Below are positions 1 through 7,927 of a DNA stretch of 64,000 nt, in pieces (position 1 is the first letter of the stretch; each line of letters begins with the position of its first letter). Under the pieces are notes generated by a model, which was not told where the DNA came from, ran no database searches, and saw nothing but the letters and a program-made list of their open reading frames with translations. Where the stretch lies: the NCBI GenBank assembly GCA_009911355.1, contig QXXE01000012.1, positions 1 through 64,000 of the forward strand, in the 5' to 3' direction. A program made the position numbers and the translations under genes. The stretch comes from Clostridiaceae bacterium. Lineage in GTDB: Bacteria; Bacillota; Clostridia; Oscillospirales; Butyricicoccaceae.

Positions 1-2
1 AC

Positions 3-77
3 AAGATTACCGCTTTATATTGCAGATTGAGCCAGGAAGATATGCAAGCCGGGGAAAGCGAGAGCATACAGAACCAA
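3..77 (+). pseudogene. 5' fragment of a large serine recombinase gene
   Basis: The frame starting at base 3 reads KITALYCRLSQEDMQAGESE then SIQNQ. This is the N-terminus of a resolvase-type large serine recombinase; the Y-x-R-x-S motif contains the nucleophilic serine. Homology stops after the codon CAA at 75-77 and the frame continues into unrelated residues. The next expected residues (QKLILQKYADEHH) are found on the same strand 15.6 kb away at 15651. I infer that the gene was split by insertion of the element at 78-15650. The start codon lies upstream of the window. Confidence 0.75.
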
Positions 78-120
78 GACCCCATTTGTCAAGGATATTT
101 TCTCCCACAAGTTCGTAAAT

Positions 121-173
121 TAAAAAATAATGCCTTGGCACTTCTGTTCCTCTCTAAAATCAGGAGTGCCAAG
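121..173 (-). terminator. Intrinsic terminator of the ASCH operon
   Basis: A 13-bp stem (134-146 with 161-173, one G-T wobble) has a 14-nt loop. Read on the minus strand it is followed by a TTATTTTTT tract at about 121-130. It sits 29 bp past the stop codon of the ASCH gene, as expected for the end of that operon. Confidence 0.8.
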
Positions 174-201
174 ACATTAAAATACACTGCTTTATAGCCG
201 T

Positions 202-570
202 TTATAGATATACGAAAGATTGCGGTGCTTGACGGATACCGTAATCAGACAAAGCCTTGGGTTTTTCGTAAATCACTACATTTTTTAATTTATATGCAAT
301 AGCCTTATCTTTTCCAGAATAGTAGGAAAAATAAAATTTCTTTGTAATGCCCGCAGCAGTTTTTGCTATCTCCCAGATTTCTTTCGGCGTCCCTTCTAAT
401 ATTTCATCAATAAGCGCTTCTCCGACCACTTCCTTCTGCGGTGCTGACGCATAGAAAATGATTCGATCCACACCATCTTTCGGTCTGCTTTTTCGGAATT
501 CGTATTGTTTTTTTCCCTCAAGTATCACCTTCGCATACTTAGGCTTAATTGATAATAACATTGCCGACAT
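202..570 (-). CDS. ASCH-domain (PUA-like) protein
   Basis: A 122-residue protein that is almost entirely one ASCH domain. It opens with LLSIKPKYAKVILEGKKQYEFR, the typical ASCH N-terminal strand and helix with the conserved K-x-x-E-F-R, followed by a IIFYASAP strand. ASCH domains are PUA-like folds thought to bind RNA or modified nucleotides; some have RNase activity. The start overlaps the end of the upstream GNAT gene by 26 bp, so the two are probably translationally coupled, and a strong terminator follows. The partners (GNAT-PUA protein, P-loop kinase) suggest a joint role in nucleic acid or nucleotide modification, but the actual substrate is unknown. Confidence 0.75.
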   Translation of the reverse strand: MSAMLLSIKPKYAKVILEGKKQYEFRKSRPKDGVDRIIFYASAPQKEVVGEALIDEILEGTPKEIWEIAKTAAGITKKFYFSYYSGKDKAIAYKLKNVVIYEKPKALSDYGIRQAPQSFVYL

Positions 571-1641
571 CTACTTTGCCCTCCCGCAGAATTTTCTCGA
601 ACTGGCTCCTTGTATAACGGAAATTCATGGGATGGGTTCCAGGCCAACAATCATTGCTTTTCAGCCACATCCAGTTTACATTATTCCCTGCACCAAAATA
701 CCCATAATACAATAACTCAATCAGTGTTAGAGAAGCCCAGGTATCATATTTTTCCTTCAATTCATCTTCATTATAGACAGATTTGTTACCGACCATGCGC
801 AAAAACTGGTCATAAGAATATTGCGCACGTCCATTTACTTTTATTTTTTCGATTCGTGTTGCCACACAATAAGTAGTAATGACGGATTTATACCCCGGAC
901 GGCCACCGGTTCCGGTGTATTTTCTGTATACCAAAACAGGCTCTCCAACTTTGAAAGCCAGACTGTAAGGTTTGCCTATGTATACTTTTTTCAGCCCATT
1001 TGCCACGCTAATATCAACCCGCTCCTGCAAAGTATTAGCGAGGTCAGAAGAAGCGAACATGGTGTCGTGATACTCCATATCAATGGCAAGGCATCCAGCG
1101 TGTTGGACCTGACCGCTAAGAAAAGGGAATGATTTACAGGGGTCACTGAAATCAAGATTCCTTCGATCTTTGATATATACCCGCTCACCATTCAGGTTGT
1201 TTCCGACATGGATAAAGCCGTACTTCTCCAGAAGAAGTATCAAACTGATGTGTTTATCAAAAACAGTTACATAAATTTCATTGATGCCCAAATCTCTCCA
1301 TTGCCACAAAGTTAGACCAAGAGCTCCCTCACCAATCCTTTGATTCCGATAACGCTCATCAATTTTGATTGTTGTGATTTTAAGACGAGCAGTCTTCGGC
1401 AAAACGCTGCCGTTTGCCAAATTGATCTCCTCAGCTTCATTTGGCTTTAGGTTTACAAAGCTCCTACACCCTGGTCATCTTCAAATATCAGCGCCCGTTT
1501 CCCGTCGGCGGCTTTTGCCGCGAACCATTGCACAAAACCAGTGCTTGATGAAGTGCCGGGATAATCGGCTTTCAAGGAATCGAAAAAGGGATCATTGAGA
1601 TTGATCTCGGAAAATTGCTTGCGTTCAAATTTACCCGCCAT
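545..1641 (-). pseudogene. GNAT acetyltransferase with PUA-like C-terminal domain, frameshifted
   Basis: Two minus-strand frames together make one protein of about 365 residues. The first (1641-1453, MAGKFERKQFSEINL...) stops just after ...DDQGVGAL; the second frame continues ...FVNLKPNEAEEINLANGSV through 545. One base missing from the T run at about 1457-1460 (complement of AAA) explains the break. The GNAT fold has the acetyl-CoA loop around YRNQRIGEGALGL and the C-terminal GNAT strand IYVTVFDKHISLILLLEKYGF. The last 170 residues, with GEPVLVYRKYTG and a WASLTLIELLYYGYFG helix, look like an EVE/PUA-type domain. It may be a sequencing error or a real inactivation. It lies between the kinase and ASCH genes in one operon. 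Confidence 0.7.
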
Positions 1642-1654
1642 AATCGGCCCCTCC

Positions 1655-2170
1655 TCAAAGTGATTTTATGAATTCAATTGCCCGCATAAGGTCTTTAGCG
1701 CTCTCAGAAACAAAAAGCTTCGCATTAATGTCTCTGGCAACTTCATCTGCGTATAGCCGTTCTTCCCGCTGAAAGTATTCAATGCTCTTTACAGCAACCT
1801 CAATTCCATCGCGCTTTCTTCGCCGGGACGCTATGATTTCTGGATTTTCGGTTAGCAGCACAATAGCATCCGGTTTGAGCATAGCAAAAGTGCCATAAGG
1901 AATACGTTGCACTTCGCCCGATGCATTCAGCAAGCAGAAGTGTCCGTCCAAAATAAAATTCTGGCACAAAGTTTTGAGTTCGTCCACGGCCCAAAGAAGG
2001 AACTGTTGATTTTCATCTATGTCAGGAATGAGCTTATTCTTTGCAAATTCTGAACGCTTTTTTGTTGCAATCAGGGCGCTGGCCGAATAGGTTTCGATGC
2101 CCACAGAATCTTTCACAAGGTTGCAAAAATATGATTTTCCTACACCATGAACACCACTCACAAAAATCAT
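1655..2170 (-). CDS. P-loop nucleotide kinase-like protein
   Basis: A 171-residue protein that starts MIFVSGVHGVGKSYF; the Walker A motif GVHGVGKS is right at the N-terminus, as in adenylate-kinase or AAA_33-type small kinases. An RRRKRDG segment after ENPEIIA resembles the basic lid of such kinases. The start at 2170 is chosen because an AAAGGAGAG ribosome binding site precedes it; the longer open frame upstream runs through the promoter. It is the first gene of the minus-strand trio kinase-GNAT-ASCH. The substrate cannot be read from sequence: nucleotide, RNA end and protein are all possible. Confidence 0.65.
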   Translation of the reverse strand: MIFVSGVHGVGKSYFCNLVKDSVGIETYSASALIATKKRSEFAKNKLIPDIDENQQFLLWAVDELKTLCQNFILDGHFCLLNASGEVQRIPYGTFAMLKPDAIVLLTENPEIIASRRRKRDGIEVAVKSIEYFQREERLYADEVARDINAKLFVSESAKDLMRAIEFIKSL

Positions 2171-2215
2171 GTGTCTATCTCTCCTTTGCAAAGAGCCATA
2201 ACGACTTTCAGATTT

Positions 2216-2244
2216 ATTATAACAGATTAAGATAAGAAATTCAA
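2216..2244 (-). promoter_or_regulatory. Sigma-70 promoter of the kinase-GNAT-ASCH operon
   Basis: On the minus strand, TTGAAT (2244-2239) and TATAAT (2221-2216) are separated by exactly 17 bp. The -10 box is a perfect consensus and lies about 45 bp upstream of the kinase start. Confidence 0.75.
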
Positions 2245-2260
2245 TAGATAACAGAATTTT

Positions 2261-2278
2261 CTCCTGCAATCGCAGGAG
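2261..2278. promoter_or_regulatory. Palindromic operator candidate between divergent promoters
   Basis: CTCCTGC (2261-2267) and GCAGGAG (2272-2278) form a perfect 7-bp inverted repeat with a 4-bp spacer. It lies between the -35 boxes of the two divergent promoters, so one bound protein could control both. The natural candidate is the XRE protein encoded at 2366. Confidence 0.5.
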
Positions 2279-2284
2279 GAAATC

Positions 2285-2313
2285 TTGCGTTTGGGGATCA
2301 GGCGTGTTATAAT
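2285..2313 (+). promoter_or_regulatory. Sigma-70 promoter of the XRE / type I RM operon
   Basis: TTGCGT (2285-2290) and a perfect TATAAT (2308-2313) are spaced 17 bp apart, 53 bp upstream of the XRE start codon. Confidence 0.75.
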
Positions 2314-2365
2314 AAGTAGCAGAAATCTTCAAATCGGCACATTCCCAGAAAGGGGAGGTTCATTC

Positions 2366-2572
2366 ATGGCTATCAGTTACAAAAAATTATGGAAACTGTT
2401 GATTGATAAGGATATGAAGAAAAAAGACTTGCAACAATTAGCGGGAATCAGTGCGGCATCCGTTACGAAGCTCGGCAAAAATGAAAACGTAAATACGGAA
2501 ATCATTGAAAAAATATGTACAGCCCTAAGATGTGATGTCTGTGATATTATGGAAATGGTAAAGGAACAGTGA
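2366..2572 (+). CDS. XRE-family HTH regulator of RM locus 1
   Basis: A 68-residue Cro/CI-type helix-turn-helix protein: DMKKKDLQQLAGISAASVTK is helix 2-turn-helix 3, followed by the typical TEIIEKICTALRCDVCDIME. The ATG at 2366 has a GGGGAGG ribosome binding site; the open frame extends upstream through the promoter but has no site there. It lies 90 bp upstream of hsdM. It is clearly related to the regulator at 54743, which begins with the same ISYKKLW and heads the second type I RM locus. Likely role: control of RM expression, possibly acting at the palindrome 2261-2278. Confidence 0.85.
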   Translation: MAISYKKLWKLLIDKDMKKKDLQQLAGISAASVTKLGKNENVNTEIIEKICTALRCDVCDIMEMVKEQ

Positions 2573-2662
2573 ATCAATTTTACAGTATACGAGTTTTGAA
2601 ACAACGATAAATCTGCTGTAAGCTGAAAGACGCCAATCTCCGTGAGAAGGGAATAAAGACAT

Positions 2663-4670
2663 ATGGACAATCAAATTCACAATACAATCGTAAGTTTTAT
2701 ATGGGGAATTGCGGATGATTGCCTGCGCGACGTGTATGTGCGTGGAAAATATCGCGATGTTATTCTGCCGATGACAGTTATCCGCCGCTTGGATGCCATG
2801 CTGGAGGACAGCAAAGAGGCTGTTCTTGATATGAAGAAAAAGCTGGATGAAGCCAGAATCGATAATCAGTGGTCGGCGCTGTGCAATGTGGCCGGGCAGG
2901 CATTCTGTAACGCTTCTCCGTTCCGCCTGCGCGATCTCACCAGCCGCGCTAAGAAGCAAACGCTAAAGGCCGATCTTGAGGCATACCTGGACGGTTTCTC
3001 CCCTAATGTGCAGGAGATTTTGGAGAAGTTCAGGTTCCGCAATCAGATTGACACGATGATCGAGGCGGATATTCTGGGGGGCGGTGATTGAGAAATTTAT
3101 TTCGCCGGATATTAACCTCTCTCCGAAGCCAATTTATAAGGACGATGCTCAGACTATGGTGAGGCATCCTGGGCTGGACAACCATGGCATGGGTACGATT
3201 TTTGAGGAACTGATCCGCAAGTTCAATGAGGAAAACAACGAGGAGGCCGGGGAACACTGGACGCCCCGCGATGTCGTTGAACTGATGGCTGACCTTGTGT
3301 TTATGCCCATCGCCGACCAAATCAAAGATGCTACCTATTCCTGCTATGACGGAGCCTGCGGGACAGGCGGTATGCTTACTGTTGCGCAGGACAGGCTTCT
3401 GGCGATTGCCCAGAGACTGGAAAAGAATGTGTCTATTCATTTGTTTGGGCAGGAAGTGAACCCCGAAACATATGCAATCTGTAAGGCGGATATGCTGCTC
3501 AAAGGCGATGGGGAACAGGCGGAACATATCAGTTATGGCTCTACGCTTTCCTTGGACGGAAACGCCACAAGGCAGTTTGATTTCATGCTGTCCAATCCGC
3601 CTTACGGGAAAAGCTGGAAGGTTGACGCAGAGAAGATGGGCGGTAAAAAAGAGATTCTGGATACTCGCTTTAATGTCTATCTCGAAGGCGGCGAACAGAT
3701 GGCGATGATTCCACGGACAAGCGACGGTCAGTTGCTTTTCCTGCTGAACAATGTGGCAAAGATGAAAAAGGATACGCCACTTGGCAGCCGCATTGCCGAG
3801 GTACATAACGGCTCGTCCATTTTTACAGGTGACGCCGACAGTGGGGAAAGCAATGCCCGCCGCAATCTGATTGAGAACGACTTGGTTGAGGCTATCATCG
3901 CACTGCCGGAGAATATGTTCTACAATACAGGGATTGGGACATTTATCTGGATTTTGTCCAACCGGAAAGAAAAACGCCGCAAGGGAAAAATCCAGTTGAT
4001 TGACGCAACCGCCATGAAATCCCCGCTCCGCAAAAATATGGGCAAGAAGAATTGTGAAGTTACACCGGAAATCCGAAGTGAAATCGTCCGCATTTTTATG
4101 GAGATGGAGCAAAGCGAAGTCAGCATGATTTTTGACAATGAAGAGTTTGGCTACTGGTCTGTCACAGTGGAGCGGCCTCTGCGCCTGCGCATATATCCTG
4201 ACAGGGAAATTCCGGCCAGTTTGTTTAAGAAAGCGGATGAGTTTGCGGCGGTGCAAAGCACTGTTGCCGAGGCCGCAAAAACCGCTCCTCTGGATGATTG
4301 GGCAGCATTTGCCAAAGCCACAAAGCTGAAAGCCGCTACCTTGAAGAAAATCCGCCCCTTCATCACAGAGAAGGATGCCACTGCACAGCCCATCGAAGGG
4401 GAGCCGGATGTTGATTTGCGGGACACAGAAAATATCCCGTTTACCTATGAGGGCGGCATTGATACCTTTATGAAAAATGAAGTGCTGCCATATGCCCCCG
4501 ATGCCTGTGTTGACGAAAAGAAAACGCAGATTGGCTATGAGATCAGCTTTACCAAGTATTTCTATAAACCGGTAGAATTGCGCCCTATGGAGGAAATTTT
4601 GGAGAGCTTGAAAGCCCTTGAACAGGAAGCGGACGGTATGATGGCGGAAATCATGGAGGATATTTCATGA
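2663..4670 (+). pseudogene. hsdM: Type I restriction-modification methyltransferase HsdM, frameshifted at a G6 tract
   Basis: The N-terminal HsdM domain (2663-3091, MDNQIHNTIVSFIWGIADD...) and the N6-adenine methylase core (3084-4670) are in adjacent frames. The break is at GGGGGG, 3076-3081; with five Gs the protein would read ...EADILGAVIEKFISPD without interruption. The core has SAM motif I YDGACGTGGM and catalytic motif IV LSNPPYGKSW. Intact length would be about 667 residues. The downstream hsdS start overlaps its stop (ATGA). The homopolymer position could be an assembly error, a fixed mutation, or slipped-strand switching; six Gs is short for an efficient switch. Confidence 0.85.
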
Positions 4671-6020
4671 AGATTTATCCTGACTATAAAAGCATTGACC
4701 AATTATGGTTGGAAGAAATTCCAGGGGAATGGCAGACAATTAAAATCAAATATGCCTTTGAGGAACGGAGTGAAAAAGGATATCCAGACGAACCGCTCCT
4801 TGTTGCCTCACAGAATATGGGAGTTGTTCCCAAAAGCCTTTACGGGAATCGAACTGTAGAAGCACAAAAGGATCTACATTTGTTGAAATTAGTCCGGATT
4901 GGTGACTTTGTTATAAGTCTGCGTTCATTCCAAGGTGGGATAGAGTATGCTTATTATCAAGGAATTATCAGTCCAGCATATACCATTATGGTTTCAAAGG
5001 GTATTCTAACATCTGGATACTTTAGATATCTTGCCAAATCGCACTCATTTATAGAACTTTTGAAAAGCTGTGTTACAGGTATCCGCGAGGGCCAGAATAT
5101 TGATTACTCAAAACTTAAAAACTATCGAATTCCAGTCCCTCCCTGCCCTGAACAGGATCAGATTGTGCGGTTTCTTGATTGGAAAGTGTCAGCAATCAAT
5201 CGGTTAATTTCGATAAAAAGAAAGCAGATAGCTTTACTTCATGAAAGGCAGTGCGTTCATATTTCACATATTGTTACGCACGGTTTGCACGGTCGAGTAG
5301 CTACAAAAAATTCTGGAGTAGAATGGATTGGTGACATACCAGAGCATTGGCAAGCTATGAGATGTAAGTATCTTTTCTCGGAACGGGACGAGCGTTCACA
5401 AGAGGGCCAGGAGCAACATTTGTCTATGAGCCAAAAATATGGGCTTGTACCAGATAGTCAACTTGATGAACGCAGGATGCTCTCGGAATCGTATGCAGGC
5501 GGTAAACTGTGTTATAAAGATGATCTTGTTTTGAACAGGCTCAAAGCGCACTTGGGTGTCTTTGCGCTGTCTCCACAGTCTGGAGTTATCAGCCCAGACT
5601 ATACAGTGCTGATACCAAACAGAGAGAGTTCTCCCAACATTTGCAGAAACTGTACTAAAGAGTGACCGTTGCCGGGGTGAACTGCGCATCAGGGTGCGCG
5701 GCATAATCGAAGGATTCTGGCGACTTTACACAGATGATTTCAATACTATCGTTCTGCCTGTCCCGCCAATTGAAGAACAGGCAGAAATTATGGAGTACAT
5801 AATTGAGTTCCGTGGTAAGACAAAAAAGTATGAAGATAGCCTAACGCAGGAGATTTCTACTTTACAGGAATTTAAGGCCCGCCTTATCTCCGATGTAGTA
5901 ACAGGCAAAATTGATATCCGAGATATCGAAATTCCAGAATGCGAATTTGTGGAGGAAACGGTTGATACAGTGAATGATGAAAGCATGGATGGAATGGGAG
6001 GTGAAACATATGAAGAATAA
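4667..6020 (+). pseudogene. hsdS: Type I specificity subunit HsdS, frameshifted
   Basis: The first frame (4667-5665) holds the N-terminal target recognition domain (TRD), the first conserved spacer (PPCPEQDQIVRFLDWKV) and most of the second TRD (EWIGDIPEHWQAMRCKYLFS). It ends in unrelated residues after about 5630. The second TRD resumes in another frame as TFAETVLKSDRCRGELRIRV and runs to 6020 with the C-terminal spacer PPIEEQAEIMEYIIEF. A one-base insertion or two-base deletion near 5622-5640 accounts for this. Intact length would be about 450 residues. With hsdM also broken, RM locus 1 seems unable to methylate as sequenced. The next gene starts inside the hsdS end. Confidence 0.8.
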
Positions 6021-6900
6021 ACTGTCGAAATGGTGGTTCTTGGTTGTTCTTGCCATTCCCTTCCTTCTGATGCTCTGTCTGCATATAGGAATTGCTCTGG
6101 GGAATTATTTTGGGGTCAATATCAATGTGCCAAATGTCGATGCCTCCACATGGTTTATCTTTTGTGGCAGTTACTTGGGCGGTACAATGACCCTTGCCGG
6201 TGTGATGATTACATTGAAGCATGAGCGTAGCATTCATCAATATGAAAAAGTATTGGATAGCATCGACAAAGAAAAAGACGCATTGGGAAAAGCAGTCTGT
6301 AATTTGAATATATTTGCGCCAAGCACCATCTATCAGCGGTTCAATAGCTTGCGCATTACAAACGAGGGCTATAACTCTGCTGAAGTAGCTGCTATTCGAC
6401 AACAACTGGCAGAAGAAATGCAAAAAATCAATGCAGCAAAGTTGGAAGCTATGCTTTTCACAGATGCTTATATAATTCCCGCAGGATGTACAAATTGTAA
6501 AACACCATGTAGAATACCAACAATTTTACCGGAGTTTCAAAAGACATACGAAAAGGTCGAGAATCGAACTTTTACGTTGTTGCAAATGATTGACTCTTAT
6601 ATCGTAATTTGCAATCAAAATGCACTCCGAAAGGCATTGATTGCAAACTGCCAGCAGGCCAATCAACAATGTCAGGCATTTGGACAACCTCCAAAGTACG
6701 ATGAATCCGAAATCAAAAGATACGAAAATGAAATTATCAATACGGAATCACAGCAAAATGAAATCATTGTTGCAATAACCGAAATTGGTAAATATACTCA
6801 AATGGAGATACCGCAATTAACTGCGCTGGTTCGTGAGTATGTTGCAGTAAAGCAGAAAAATGCTTATAAAAATTGTTTCCCTGTCAAGGAGGGAAAATAA
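6010..6900 (+). CDS. Two-TM membrane protein with coiled-coil cytoplasmic domain, RM-associated
   Basis: A 296-residue protein with two predicted membrane helices at residues 9-31 and 47-68, then a long helical, charged region (residues 70-115 and 215-285) that looks coiled-coil. A small cysteine cluster, CTNCKTPC, lies at about residue 160. The ATG at 6010 overlaps the end of hsdS by 11 bp and the next gene starts 2 bp after its stop, so it belongs to the RM operon. I do not recognise the family. Its topology resembles membrane-linked effectors or sensors found in phage-defence operons, but no catalytic motif is visible. Possible roles are an RM accessory or an independent abortive-infection effector. 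Confidence 0.6.
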   Translation: MKNKLSKWWFLVVLAIPFLLMLCLHIGIALGNYFGVNINVPNVDASTWFIFCGSYLGGTMTLAGVMITLKHERSIHQYEKVLDSIDKEKDALGKAVCNLNIFAPSTIYQRFNSLRITNEGYNSAEVAAIRQQLAEEMQKINAAKLEAMLFTDAYIIPAGCTNCKTPCRIPTILPEFQKTYEKVENRTFTLLQMIDSYIVICNQNALRKALIANCQQANQQCQAFGQPPKYDESEIKRYENEIINTESQQNEIIVAITEIGKYTQMEIPQLTALVREYVAVKQKNAYKNCFPVKEGK

Positions 6901-6902
6901 GA

Positions 6903-7925
6903 ATGATGGATAGCAATTTAATCTCTTATGAAGACATTTATTCCGAAATAAAGGAAACTCTCCTGCTGTCGCGCAATCAGGCATACAGCGCAGTCAATTT
7001 TGCGATGGTACAAGCCTACTGGCAGATTGGGCGCATCATTGTAGAGCATGAGCAAAATGGCAATGCACGGGCTGATTATGGAAAGTCCGTCTTGCAGGAG
7101 TTATCCAGCCGTCTGACCAAGGACTTCGGCAAGGGCTTTTCTGTGCGGACATTACAACAGATGAAGAAGTTTTATGTGATGTTTCCAAATACGAACGCAC
7201 TGCGTTCGCAATTGACTTGGACACACTACCGCCTTTTGCTGTCGGTGGAAAATGAACAGGCAAGACAATGGTATATGGACGAGGCTATCGCATCCGCATG
7301 GTCGAGCCGCCAACTGGAGCGTCAAATTTCCACCCTATACTATGAGCGGCTTCTTGCAAGCAGAGACCAGGTACCTGTAAGGGCCGAAGCTGTTGAACTT
7401 ACAGCGCCTTTAGCTGCGGAAAATTTCATTAAGGACCCATATGTGTTGGAATTTCTTAATCTGAAAGATTACCCGTCCCTGCGTGAGTCGGATTTAGAGC
7501 AGGCATTGATAGACAAATTGCAGGAATTTCTGTTGGAATTAGGACGCGGTTTCTGTTTTGTAGCAAGACAAAAGCTGATGCGCTATGAAGATGAAGATTT
7601 TTACCTTGACCTTGTATTTTACCACAGTATCCTGAAATGCCATGTGCTGATTGACTTGAAAATCGGGAAATTGACCCACGGCGACATCGGCCAGATGGAC
7701 AGCTACATCCGAATGTTTGATGCGTTATATAAAAATGAAGATGACAATCCTACCATAGGTATCATACTGTGTTCTCAGAAGAATGAGGCAATCGTCAAAT
7801 ATTCTGTTCTGAACGATGCTCAACAAGTTTTTGCTTCACGTTATCGTTTTGCCCTACCCACTGCTGAGGAATTGCAGCGTGAAATTGAAGCTGAGCGCAA
7901 GCGGATTGAAGAACAGGAGGGATAA
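6903..7925 (+). CDS. DUF1016 / YhcG-type PD-(D/E)XK nuclease-domain protein
   Basis: A 340-residue protein. The N-terminal DUF1016 region has AYWQIGRIIVEHEQ and a YGKSVLQELSSRLTKDFGKG segment typical of YhcG proteins. The C-terminal half carries the PD-(D/E)XK nuclease fold, seen as DFYLDLVFYHSILKCHVLIDL followed by K, with the catalytic D and the D-x-K pair. YhcG-like proteins are often found within type I RM operons and are proposed accessory nucleases. The ATG at 6903 has AAGGAGG 8 bp upstream, and hsdR starts 2 bp after its stop. Confidence 0.85.
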   Translation: MMDSNLISYEDIYSEIKETLLLSRNQAYSAVNFAMVQAYWQIGRIIVEHEQNGNARADYGKSVLQELSSRLTKDFGKGFSVRTLQQMKKFYVMFPNTNALRSQLTWTHYRLLLSVENEQARQWYMDEAIASAWSSRQLERQISTLYYERLLASRDQVPVRAEAVELTAPLAAENFIKDPYVLEFLNLKDYPSLRESDLEQALIDKLQEFLLELGRGFCFVARQKLMRYEDEDFYLDLVFYHSILKCHVLIDLKIGKLTHGDIGQMDSYIRMFDALYKNEDDNPTIGIILCSQKNEAIVKYSVLNDAQQVFASRYRFALPTAEELQREIEAERKRIEEQEG

Positions 7926-7927
7926 CT

